This document shows positions 1 through 6,375 of a stretch of DNA of 7,573 nucleotides, piece after piece. The translations under genes were made by a program, and so were the position numbers. The DNA comes from Methanobacteriota archaeon (GTDB lineage Archaea > Thermoplasmatota > DTKX01 > GCA-020343715), in the NCBI GenBank assembly GCA_030597775.1, contig JAUVRF010000076.1:1-7573 (forward strand). The letters run 5' to 3'. The notes under the pieces were generated by a model. It made no database searches. It saw nothing but the letters and a program-made list of their open reading frames with translations, and was not told the DNA's origin. Position 1 is the stretch's first letter; each line of letters begins with the position of its first letter.

Positions 1-4
1 AACT

Positions 5-13
5 ATTATATAC
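5..13 (+). promoter_or_regulatory. TATA box of the large surface-protein gene
   Basis: The first bases hold an AT-rich element, TTATATA at 6-12, in an otherwise GC-rich window. Its centre lies about 36 nt before the first ATG (45). With the usual archaeal spacing of about 25 nt to the transcription start, this predicts an mRNA with only about 10 nt of leader. No Shine-Dalgarno is visible before the ATG, which fits a leaderless or near-leaderless transcript. The window starts too close to judge the BRE element upstream. Confidence 0.6.
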
Positions 14-44
14 AAGAAGTCTCATGTAGCGACTTGGGATACCC

Positions 45-3000
45 ATGATGGCTTCCAGAAAGATTCTGAGTGTTTTGACCGTCCTAATAATGGTTTCTTC
101 CGGTGTGGTGCTCACCGCATCCGCCGAAGAGCCCGTTCCAGAGGCAATCTATGATACGAATAAAGCTATCGAGACCATGGAGTTCATCGAGGAGGTCGAT
201 TTCGATGCGAGCGCCTCTCTCAACAACCCGTGGGGCATCGATATCAGCTCCCTGACCGACCCCATGGACGACTACGACCATGTTGGTTCCATCCTCGAGC
301 CGAGCGTGCCACCGAAGGACCTCGACCCCCGGTCAGAGGGTAAGTTCTTCTACGGTGACTCCGACGTGAGGGCGGGCGGCAACGTCCTGATCGTCGATGA
401 CGACAACTCCGACAACACCATGGGTGGAGAGGACTTCAACAACAGCGGTCTCTACGAGTGGGACACCGCCCACCTGATGGACATTGCCCTTGACGACCTG
501 AGCATCGCTCACGATGTCTCTGTCGTGGAAAGCGGCTTCTTCGGTCCGACTTTCGAGGAACTAACGAACTACACCACCGTCATCTGGATGTGTGGCTTCG
601 AGTTCCAGCCCAACTGGACCCTCGGTTCCCGTGACAGGATCCGCCTCACCTCGTACATCGAGGCTGGAGGTAACGTATGGTTCATCGGCAACCAGATGAT
701 AAGGTCCCTCGAGGGTTTCGGCAACTACACCCTGGACACCGACAGCTTCGCATACGAGTACATGGGAGTTGAGGCCTTCGAGATCTTCACTGGCATGCCC
801 GATCCCGTCAACGCGACGTCAAACGCCATCATGACCGGCGCCGAACAGTACAATACCCAGCAGTACTTCGATGATCCCGACCTCACCATAGACCTGTTCT
901 CCAATGTGTTGGAACCCAGAACGGGCGCATTCACCGTCCTTGAGGGAGACAGCGAGGGCCGCTGGGGCGCATCATACGTTGACGCATCCCTGGCGGTCGG
1001 ATACGCCGTTCCCGGCAGGGGCAAGGTCCTGAGCATGGGCCTTGGGTTCGCAGCCATCGCCAGTGCCGCCGACCGAGAGGACTTCGCGGACAAGGTCTTG
1101 ACCTGGATGGGCTACGGCGCTCCCAGCCTGAACCTGGACCAGCACCGCATCATGAACTGGTACATCGAGATGGAGGACCACCACCCCCAGTGGACCTTTA
1201 CCTTCAACTTCTTCGAGTGTGGAGACTACTTCGGCACCGGACGGCCATACGGCTGGGGCAACCTGTTCTTCAACAGTATAGCCTCCACCAACTACCCCAA
1301 GACGGACATCACGATCACCTCCCACTTCGAGAATCAAGGGCGGACGAACTACAACAACAACCTCGTGGTGAGGTACATCATCTACGACCCAGAGGCCAAC
1401 GAGATCGCGAACTTCACAGAGACCGCCTCGGTCCAAGCGAGGAAGATCGGTGAGCTCGAAACGACGTTCCAGGCCTCCAGGGCTGGATTCTACTTCGTCT
1501 TCACGAACATCTCCATAGCCCAGGACCCCGTCAAGACCGACGATGTGGTGGGCGTGATGTTCCGTGTAGCAAAGTGGCTGGACGACCTGGAGAACGGCAC
1601 CGACTCCGACTGGACCGATAACGGAGGCTGGGACCTCACCGACGACGCCGCGGAGGCCAACAGCGGTACCCATGCCTGGAATCATGATCTGGGCCGTGGT
1701 AGCACCACCACCGCCGCCGGTGACATCCTCTATTCCCCGATCATCGACCTGAGATGGTACAACACAAGCTACTCGCATCCGGCCGCTCCCAACCTGAATT
1801 GGATCTGGTTCAACTTCCTGTTCACGGGAAACATAGGAGGTGCGGGACAGGACTCGATAGACCTTCAGTTCAAGGCGTCGAACATGACATCATGGAGCAG
1901 CGAGGAGAAGTTCGACAGCACCTCCCCGCAGAGCGACTTCAGCAATGGCTTCTTCTACTACATCTTCGGCCTGCCCGTGGGCGACTACGAGGGCCAGACC
2001 GTGCAATACCGCTGGGTGTTCACAAAACGCTCCCAGACATCCACCTCATGGTGGGCCGTGGATGACATGTGTCTGTGGATGACCGAGGAGAAGAACACTC
2101 CCCCGTGGTTCCTGGAGCAGTCCCCACTCGGCAACAACATCGAGATCGATGTGGGCACCACCCTGGACATGTCGGTGTGGGTGTGGGACCCGACGGACGA
2201 CGAGCCGATCACTTACGAGTGGGAGGAGAACTTCGTCACCATGCCCGGCGTCACCGGCAACGAGACCACGATAGTCATACCCAAGGACGCGGCACCCGGG
2301 TCCAAGTACGCCCGAGGCGAGACACTGGACATAACGGTGATGGTCAAGGACGACCTCATGTGGAACAGCACATACTGGCACATCAAGCTGATGGATCCCA
2401 AACCGATACTGGATGTGGGAGCCCCGAGCCCATTCGAGATCGTGATCAACGAGGACGAACCGACACCCGTCGACTTCGGGACCTCGACGGACATCAAGTG
2501 GTTCAGGGACCCCGAGGGACAGACCTTCACCGTCACCGCTGACGGCACCACCTTCATCAACGTGGAGGAGGGCGCGAACAACATCCTGACCTTCTCGAAC
2601 GTCCAGGCCGACTGGAACGGATGGGACAACGTCACCCTCCACGTCACCGACAGCGCTGGTTCGATGGCGAACTTCACCCTCCCGGTGCAGGTCCTGCCTG
2701 TGAACGATGCGCCAAAGTGGAAGGAGAGCCGCCTGCCCGACGGCGAGCAGGACACGCTATACAGCTTCTTACTTACGGCCACCGACAGGGACAATAGCTT
2801 TGAGCAGCTGACCTTCTCCGACGACGCGGACTTCTTCGACATCTCCGCCAGCGGGGAGATCGCCTTCGGACCGACCAACGACCACGTTGGGTACAACTAC
2901 TTCAACGTGACCGTGGAGGACCCCGACGGCCTCACCGATACGATGGAGCTGGAGCTGTTCATCAACAACGTCAACGACCCACCGATCATGAAGTACATCC

Positions 3001-4244
3001 CGCCACAGGAGGCGAACGAGGATGAGGAGTTCACCCTCGACGTGTCCGCCTACGTGGAGGACCCCGATCTGTTGCTGCCCCCCGAGTTCAGGGACATCAT
3101 CACCTACCGGGACGACACCGTCGACCTGGACACCAACGTGGAGACGGGCATGATAACCTGGACCCCTGACAACAGCGATGTGGGCGAACTCTTCTTCACC
3201 ATCACGGTGACCGACACCAAGGGACGGTCCGCCCAGCAAGAGGTGAAGATAACGGTGTACAACACCAACGACGCCCCCACGTTCGGCATCATAGGAAAGC
3301 AGAACCTGGTCCAGGGTCGGGCCTACCAGTTCAACATCCCCGTCACCGACGACGACCTGGATGTCGAGGGCTCCGGTGAGGTGCTGACCTTCACCAACGA
3401 CAACACGGACCTGTTCACCATCGATCCTGCCCAGGGCAGCATCACCTTCACCCCGGAGAACGAGGACGTGGGCATCTGGGAGATCACCATCACCGTGACC
3501 GATTCGGAGGGCGCTTCCGACCAGAGGCTGGTCGTCTTCGAGATAGAGAACGTGAACGACAAGCCAACGATCGCTTACATCCCCACCAAGCAACTGACGG
3601 AGGATGTGCTCTTCGAGATGGACATCATGGCCTCTGACCCGGACCTCGACCCGAGGAAACTGGATGGCGAGCCGGTGGACCCCAACGAGGTGTTGATCTA
3701 CAGGACCAATGTCTCCCGCGTCGAGATCGACAGCACGGGCAAGCTGACCTTCACCCCGACCAACGAGGACGCCAAGCGTGTGACGATGGTCATCCGCATC
3801 ACCGTCGTGGACGCCTCATCGGATTCGTCCCTCCCCATGGATGTGACCTTCACCATCGAGAACGTCAACGACGCGCCCGAGAACCTCCAGATCATCGGGT
3901 TGGTCCCGAACCAGAAGGTGACCGAGGGCCAGAAGATACTGCTTCGCGGAACGGCACAGGACATCGACAACGATGCCGACAAGCTGATCTACAAGTGGTA
4001 TGCTGGCACCACCCTCATCGGTCAGACCCAGGACTTCACCTGGAAGGTGAAGGGCAAGGGCATCACCGTGGTGAAGCTGGTCGTCTCCGATGGTTCCGGC
4101 GCGGATTCGTTGGAGACCTCCTATGGCGTGAACGTCACCATCAAGGAGAAGGAAGTGGATCCCGGCTTCGAGATGTTGTTCGCCGTGGTGGCCATCGCCT
4201 TCATCGGCATCATCGCCGTCGTCTCCCGACGTAGCAGGATGTAG
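45..4244 (+). CDS. Giant secreted multidomain surface protein with cadherin-like repeats and PGF-type C-terminal anchor
   Basis: This 1399-residue protein is probably exported and anchored on the outer cell surface, as an adhesin or S-layer-associated protein. A signal peptide is clear: Arg-Lys at 5-6, a hydrophobic core, and an A-S-A site ending at residue 27. Domains in order: a GATase1/flavodoxin-like domain (about 113-357) opening with the strand VLIVDDD; a CARDB-like beta domain (about 418-510); a Trp-rich MAM/jelly-roll-like region (about 511-680); an Ig-like domain (about 684-788); cadherin-like repeats with linkers PVNDAP 885, NVNDPP 975, NTNDAP 1073, NVNDKP 1169 and NVNDAP 1273; and a PKD-like domain (about 1279-1370). 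The tail has PGF at 1373-1375, a hydrophobic helix, then RRSR, as in archaeosortase substrates. DxD motifs inside the repeats suggest calcium binding. There are at least 15 N-x-S/T sequons, so it may be heavily glycosylated. Catalytic activity in the N-terminal domain is not shown. Two ATGs (45 and 48) are possible starts and the choice barely matters. It appears monocistronic. The exact role is unknown. Confidence 0.93.
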   Translation: MMASRKILSVLTVLIMVSSGVVLTASAEEPVPEAIYDTNKAIETMEFIEEVDFDASASLNNPWGIDISSLTDPMDDYDHVGSILEPSVPPKDLDPRSEGKFFYGDSDVRAGGNVLIVDDDNSDNTMGGEDFNNSGLYEWDTAHLMDIALDDLSIAHDVSVVESGFFGPTFEELTNYTTVIWMCGFEFQPNWTLGSRDRIRLTSYIEAGGNVWFIGNQMIRSLEGFGNYTLDTDSFAYEYMGVEAFEIFTGMPDPVNATSNAIMTGAEQYNTQQYFDDPDLTIDLFSNVLEPRTGAFTVLEGDSEGRWGASYVDASLAVGYAVPGRGKVLSMGLGFAAIASAADREDFADKVLTWMGYGAPSLNLDQHRIMNWYIEMEDHHPQWTFTFNFFECGDYFGTGRPYGWGNLFFNSIASTNYPKTDITITSHFENQGRTNYNNNLVVRYIIYDPEANEIANFTETASVQARKIGELETTFQASRAGFYFVFTNISIAQDPVKTDDVVGVMFRVAKWLDDLENGTDSDWTDNGGWDLTDDAAEANSGTHAWNHDLGRGSTTTAAGDILYSPIIDLRWYNTSYSHPAAPNLNWIWFNFLFTGNIGGAGQDSIDLQFKASNMTSWSSEEKFDSTSPQSDFSNGFFYYIFGLPVGDYEGQTVQYRWVFTKRSQTSTSWWAVDDMCLWMTEEKNTPPWFLEQSPLGNNIEIDVGTTLDMSVWVWDPTDDEPITYEWEENFVTMPGVTGNETTIVIPKDAAPGSKYARGETLDITVMVKDDLMWNSTYWHIKLMDPKPILDVGAPSPFEIVINEDEPTPVDFGTSTDIKWFRDPEGQTFTVTADGTTFINVEEGANNILTFSNVQADWNGWDNVTLHVTDSAGSMANFTLPVQVLPVNDAPKWKESRLPDGEQDTLYSFLLTATDRDNSFEQLTFSDDADFFDISASGEIAFGPTNDHVGYNYFNVTVEDPDGLTDTMELELFINNVNDPPIMKYIPPQEANEDEEFTLDVSAYVEDPDLLLPPEFRDIITYRDDTVDLDTNVETGMITWTPDNSDVGELFFTITVTDTKGRSAQQEVKITVYNTNDAPTFGIIGKQNLVQGRAYQFNIPVTDDDLDVEGSGEVLTFTNDNTDLFTIDPAQGSITFTPENEDVGIWEITITVTDSEGASDQRLVVFEIENVNDKPTIAYIPTKQLTEDVLFEMDIMASDPDLDPRKLDGEPVDPNEVLIYRTNVSRVEIDSTGKLTFTPTNEDAKRVTMVIRITVVDASSDSSLPMDVTFTIENVNDAPENLQIIGLVPNQKVTEGQKILLRGTAQDIDNDADKLIYKWYAGTTLIGQTQDFTWKVKGKGITVVKLVVSDGSGADSLETSYGVNVTIKEKEVDPGFEMLFAVVAIAFIGIIAVVSRRSRM
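2697..3878 (+). repeat. Tandem cadherin-like repeats (protein-level) with VNDxP linkers
   Basis: The encoded protein repeats with a period of about 90-104 residues. Each unit ends in a VNDxP or TNDAP linker (residues 885, 975, 1073, 1169, 1273). Each also contains a G-x-[IL]-x-[FW]-x-P-x-N-[DES] motif before its final strands, at residues 937, 1035, 1131 and 1232, giving steps of 98, 96 and 101. Acidic DPDL or DDDLD stretches recur early in units 2-4, where calcium would bind in dystroglycan-type/cadherin-like folds. At DNA level the units have diverged, with only short identities around the conserved motifs, so this is an old expansion and not a recent tandem duplication. Confidence 0.85.
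4161..4241 (+). other. PGF-CTERM-like sorting signal at the end of the surface protein
   Basis: The last 27 residues (1373-1399) show the three-part plan of archaeosortase A substrates: Pro-Gly-Phe-Glu, a hydrophobic segment of about 17 residues, and a basic end RRSRM. It follows a linker rich in Lys, Glu and Asp. In haloarchaea and some methanogens such a tail is cut near PGF and replaced by a lipid anchor. Whether this organism has an archaeosortase cannot be seen here. The segment could otherwise act as a plain C-terminal membrane anchor. Confidence 0.7.
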
Positions 4245-4265
4245 GTTCAGACCCCAGTGGTCATT

Positions 4266-4305
4266 CGGGCGCGGCCCCGTGCCGCGCCCGCCACCTTTAT
4301 TTTTC
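4266..4305 (+). terminator. Hairpin plus T-rich tract ending the surface-protein gene
   Basis: A perfect 10-bp GC stem (CGGGCGCGGC at 4266-4275 pairing with GCCGCGCCCG at 4281-4290) has a 5-nt loop, CCCGT. It lies 21 nt after the stop codon of the surface-protein gene. A T-rich stretch, TTTATTTTT, follows four bases later. Archaeal RNA polymerase mainly needs the T-run, and the hairpin makes an intrinsic-type terminator more likely. Confidence 0.7.
4294..4304 (+). promoter_or_regulatory. Probable TATA box of the cinA-udg operon
   Basis: CTTTATTTTT is the only AT-rich stretch between the two genes, and its centre is about 27 nt before the GTG at 4327. That spacing puts the transcription start at or beside the start codon, predicting a leaderless mRNA. 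No Shine-Dalgarno precedes the GTG. The same bases form the T-tract of the preceding terminator, so the element seems to do two jobs. Confidence 0.5.
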
Positions 4306-4326
4306 CTCGACCCCCTGTAGCACAGC

Positions 4327-5178
4327 GTGCGCGCCGAGATCATACTCGTGGGCGACGAGCTGCTGGAGGACCTCCGAGGGGTCCAACCAGACTACATAGG
4401 CGATCTCCTGGAAGAGCTTGCGGCCGACATGGACAGCCTCGGCCTCTCCCTTGGCCGCCTCGTGGTCACAGGAGACTCCCCCGGGGAGCTGGCCCCCTTG
4501 CTCATGGACGCCTCCTCGAGGGGCGTGGACCTTGTGGTCACCATCGGAGGGCTGGGCCCGACCCACGACGACCGCGTACGGGACGACGTTGCCCAGGCCA
4601 TCGGCCTTGGACCATCCGGTCCCAACCCGGAGGCGATGGAGTGGTTGATCGAGGCCTACGAGTCGCGGTCCACCCCCGTGCCCGCCAGGGGGGGTGGTTG
4701 GGAGCGCATGGGTCACTGTCCTCCAGGTGCGAGGCCCGTGCGGAACCCCGCCGGCCTCGCCTGCGGCCTCGCCTTCGAGCTGGAGGGGTCGACCCACGTA
4801 CGATGCCTTCCAGGCGTCACCTACGAGGCCCTCCCGATGTGGCGGGAGCAGGTCCTTCCACCGCTGGAGGTACAGTTGCCCACTGGGGGGGTGGCCGGAG
4901 ACCCCCTCGGCCGCAGTGGGTCGTCAGCCACACTGCTCGTGAAGGGCGTGCGCGAGGGTATGGTGGCTCCCGTCGTCGAGGAGTTCACGACCCGCTGGCC
5001 CGATCTTCGCACGGGCGTCTACCTCATGGACCTGGTGGACGGCTCCTTCCGCACCATCCGGGTGACCCTCAGGGGGTCCGAGGATATGATCGGGAAGGCC
5101 ATTCCCGACCTGGAGGACGCCCTGGCGAGCATCGAGGGGGCGGAGATAAGCAGAACGGAAGGGGGGACACCAGGATGA
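4327..5178 (+). CDS. CinA-like protein, molybdopterin-binding fold, without the C-terminal amidohydrolase domain
   Basis: This 283-residue protein belongs to the CinA/MoCF-biosynthesis superfamily. The N-terminus reads AEIILVGDELL and residues about 76-84 hold GGLGPTHDD, the family's hallmark ligand-binding loop. Further on, the N-x-x-G-x-A-x-G and LPGV-x-x-E patterns (about residues 138-165) match the middle of CinA. The last roughly 70 residues resemble the CinA KH-like domain. The PncC amidohydrolase domain of bacterial CinA is absent, as is common in archaea. CinA N-domains are known to hydrolyse ADP-ribose-type pyrophosphates; the activity here is inferred. The usual Thr after GGLGPTxDDx is Val. 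GTG at 4327 is chosen because it gives the exact family N-terminus and fits the promoter spacing. It overlaps the next gene by 4 nt (ATGA). Two G7 runs lie inside, but family motifs on both sides stay in frame. Confidence 0.88.
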   Translation: MRAEIILVGDELLEDLRGVQPDYIGDLLEELAADMDSLGLSLGRLVVTGDSPGELAPLLMDASSRGVDLVVTIGGLGPTHDDRVRDDVAQAIGLGPSGPNPEAMEWLIEAYESRSTPVPARGGGWERMGHCPPGARPVRNPAGLACGLAFELEGSTHVRCLPGVTYEALPMWREQVLPPLEVQLPTGGVAGDPLGRSGSSATLLVKGVREGMVAPVVEEFTTRWPDLRTGVYLMDLVDGSFRTIRVTLRGSEDMIGKAIPDLEDALASIEGAEISRTEGGTPG

Positions 5179-5732
5179 CCAGGACGAGCCCCCAGGGAGT
5201 GGACCTGGATTGCCAGCGATGCCCCCTCGCGAGGTCGCGCCTGCAGGTCGTTCCGGGTTCTGGCGACCCTCAGGCAAGATTGATGCTCGTGGGTGAGGCC
5301 CCCGGTGCCAGCGAGGACCAGGGCGGAGAGCCCTTCATCGGTCGGGCCGGCAGCATCCTGGATGGGGCCCTTGACGAGGCGGGCATGTCGAGGGAGCGGT
5401 TGTGGATCGCCAACACCGTCCGATGTCGACCCCCGGAGAACCGCACGCCCCGACCCGCCGAGATCGCCAACTGCTCCTTCCAGCTCGATGCCGAGCTGGG
5501 GACGGTGGCACCAAGGGTCATGATCGCCCTCGGCGCAACGGCCGCCAGCGCCCTGCTCGGTAGACCCGTCTCCCTCAAGGATGAGGCAGGGTCCGTGCAC
5601 CGCATCAGGCGGGCGGAGCTGGACCTGCGGTGCGTGGTCACGTACCACCCCGCGGGGATCATCTACAGGCCCTCCGCCCGGACCAACCTGGTGGAAGACC
5701 TCACCCTGGCCTGGGAGCTGTCCCAGGGTTGA
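5175..5732 (+). CDS. udg: Family 4 uracil-DNA glycosylase, 4Fe-4S type
   Basis: This 185-residue protein removes uracil, the product of cytosine deamination, from DNA as the first step of base excision repair. Motif A is GEAPGASED at residues 40-48, the family 4 form; family 5 would have GLAPG. It is followed by GEPFIGRAG (51-59), the NTVRCRPPENRTP block (80-92), LGATA (119-123), and motif B YHPAG with His158. The four cysteines expected to hold the 4Fe-4S cluster are present: C13, C16, C84 and C100. The start at ATG 5175 overlaps the stop of the CinA-like gene (ATGA), so the two are probably cotranscribed and translationally coupled. The open frame runs upstream to about 4257, but that part is a shadow of the CinA gene. 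Length is typical and no key residue is missing. Hyperthermophiles and high-GC archaea commonly rely on this family. Confidence 0.95.
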   Translation: MTRTSPQGVDLDCQRCPLARSRLQVVPGSGDPQARLMLVGEAPGASEDQGGEPFIGRAGSILDGALDEAGMSRERLWIANTVRCRPPENRTPRPAEIANCSFQLDAELGTVAPRVMIALGATAASALLGRPVSLKDEAGSVHRIRRAELDLRCVVTYHPAGIIYRPSARTNLVEDLTLAWELSQG

Positions 5733-5753
5733 TCTTGCACTTTCACCCCACCC

Positions 5754-5769
5754 CCCGGAAGGTTTTTGT
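5754..5769 (+). promoter_or_regulatory. Promoter (BRE/TATA-like) of the PD-(D/E)XK-like gene
   Basis: The 60-bp gap after the udg gene holds a purine-rich stretch (GGAAGG, 5757-5762) running into a T-run (TTTTTGT, 5763-5769). The T-run centre is about 27 nt before GTG 5793, the same spacing seen at the CinA-like gene. No Shine-Dalgarno precedes that GTG. This supports an independent, leaderless transcript. The T-run may also help end the udg transcript. Confidence 0.5.
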
Positions 5770-5792
5770 CACCGGGTGTCCTCATCGAACGC

Positions 5793-6302
5793 GTGGCAGA
5801 GCGAGTACCCTTCTACCATGCCTCCCGGACGGTGAACGAGGACCTGATCCTGAGGCGATTGGACCGCCACGGGCAGCTGGTCTGCTGGGCGACCGAGGTG
5901 CCCCTGGAACCGGTGTACCTGACCACCGACCGGGTCCCATGCTACCGGGGTGACGTCCTCGCCCTGTACCGGGGGCGCGCAGGGCACATCCTGGTGGGAA
6001 TAGAGGTCAAGGACTGGGGGAACAGGGTCCACGCCAAGATGGCAAAGGACTACCTGGCCGCCTACGGGAAGGCCTGCCAGTACTTCTACCTGGCCGCCAA
6101 CGAATTCTCCCAGGGGTTGTTCACGGTGCGGAACATCGGCCTGTTCAACCTGGACAAGAGGGAGGTGGTCAAGGCCCCTGCGAGGCTCTCTCCCGATCCC
6201 GTCCTCTGGAGGTCCGCGATGGAAAGGCTGTGCCAGCTCTGCGATGTGGACCTGGACCTGCCTCCAGACCCCCACCAGAGGACACTGGACTCCTCCGAGT
6301 GA
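5793..6302 (+). CDS. Uncharacterised protein with PD-(D/E)XK nuclease-like motif
   Basis: This 169-residue protein has no name I recognise. Its centre fits the PD-(D/E)XK nuclease core: Asp54 (YRGDVLALY), then GIEVKDW with Glu71 and Lys73 on the next strand. A helix follows (about 79-94), then a strand reading QYFYLAAN (96-103). Glu16 in the first helix could be the extra acidic residue many members have. The stretch FTVRNIGLFNLD further on is also typical of members that end the core sheet in this way. If active, it would be a metal-dependent DNA nuclease, perhaps in repair, given the glycosylase upstream; that role is inference. I chose GTG 5793 over an in-frame TTG at 5766 because the TTG lies inside the predicted TATA element and the GTG has the proper leaderless spacing. 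No signal peptide or membrane segment is seen. It appears to be a single-gene unit. Confidence 0.75.
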   Translation: MAERVPFYHASRTVNEDLILRRLDRHGQLVCWATEVPLEPVYLTTDRVPCYRGDVLALYRGRAGHILVGIEVKDWGNRVHAKMAKDYLAAYGKACQYFYLAANEFSQGLFTVRNIGLFNLDKREVVKAPARLSPDPVLWRSAMERLCQLCDVDLDLPPDPHQRTLDSSE

Positions 6303-6323
6303 TTCTCACGGGCCAGCAACCAT

Positions 6324-6340
6324 GAGGAAAACCTTATCAG
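6324..6340 (+). promoter_or_regulatory. Promoter of the V4R-KaiC operon
   Basis: GAGGAAAACCTTATCAG reads as an archaeal BRE (GGAAAAC) joined to a TATA-like CTTATCA. About 25 nt downstream lies AAAAGGGG, where transcription would begin, leaving a leader of about 15 nt that carries the ribosome binding site. Unlike the other promoters in the window, this one predicts a leadered mRNA. Confidence 0.55.
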
Positions 6341-6366
6341 GCATTTACCTGAATGGCAAAAGGGGA

Positions 6367-6373
6367 GAGGTGA
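6367..6373 (+). promoter_or_regulatory. Strong Shine-Dalgarno for the V4R gene
   Basis: GAGGTGA matches the archaeal anti-Shine-Dalgarno (the complement of GGAGGTGATC) over seven bases and ends two bases before ATG 6376. It fixes that ATG as the start over longer in-frame extensions reaching back to 6244. It is the best ribosome binding site in the window. Confidence 0.75.
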
Positions 6374-6375
6374 AC

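Noticed and set aside
972..1778. A 268-codon open frame on the - strand inside the surface-protein gene
   Set aside because: The + strand frame has a signal peptide and recognisable domains throughout; the - strand product is Val/Gly-rich with no domain, as expected from antisense of high-GC coding DNA.
3816..4343. A - strand open frame of 175 codons across the end of the surface-protein gene and the intergenic hairpin
   Set aside because: Its product is low-complexity His/Gly/Asp-rich antisense, it has no ribosome binding site, and it crosses the terminator and the promoter of the CinA-like gene.
4688..4891. Two G7 runs (4688-4694 and 4885-4891) as possible phase-variation or sequencing-error frameshifts in the CinA-like gene
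   Set aside because: CinA family motifs before, between and after the runs are all in the same frame, so the gene is intact as written. Such runs are expected in high-GC DNA.
4257..5174. A long upstream extension of the udg reading frame
   Set aside because: It is Arg/Pro/Gly-rich shadow sequence over the CinA-like gene, which has clear family motifs in another frame; the glycosylase family N-terminus begins at ATG 5175.
5019..5648. A - strand open frame of 209 codons across the udg gene
   Set aside because: It is antisense to a gene with all four cluster cysteines and both glycosylase motifs; the product shows no domain.
5766..5792. TTG 5766 as the start of the PD-(D/E)XK-like gene
   Set aside because: The TTG lies within the predicted TATA element, no Shine-Dalgarno precedes it, and GTG 5793 has the leaderless spacing seen at the other gene.
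6244..6375. An in-frame upstream extension of the V4R gene
   Set aside because: It overlaps the end of the preceding gene and the promoter, while a near-perfect Shine-Dalgarno sits directly before ATG 6376.
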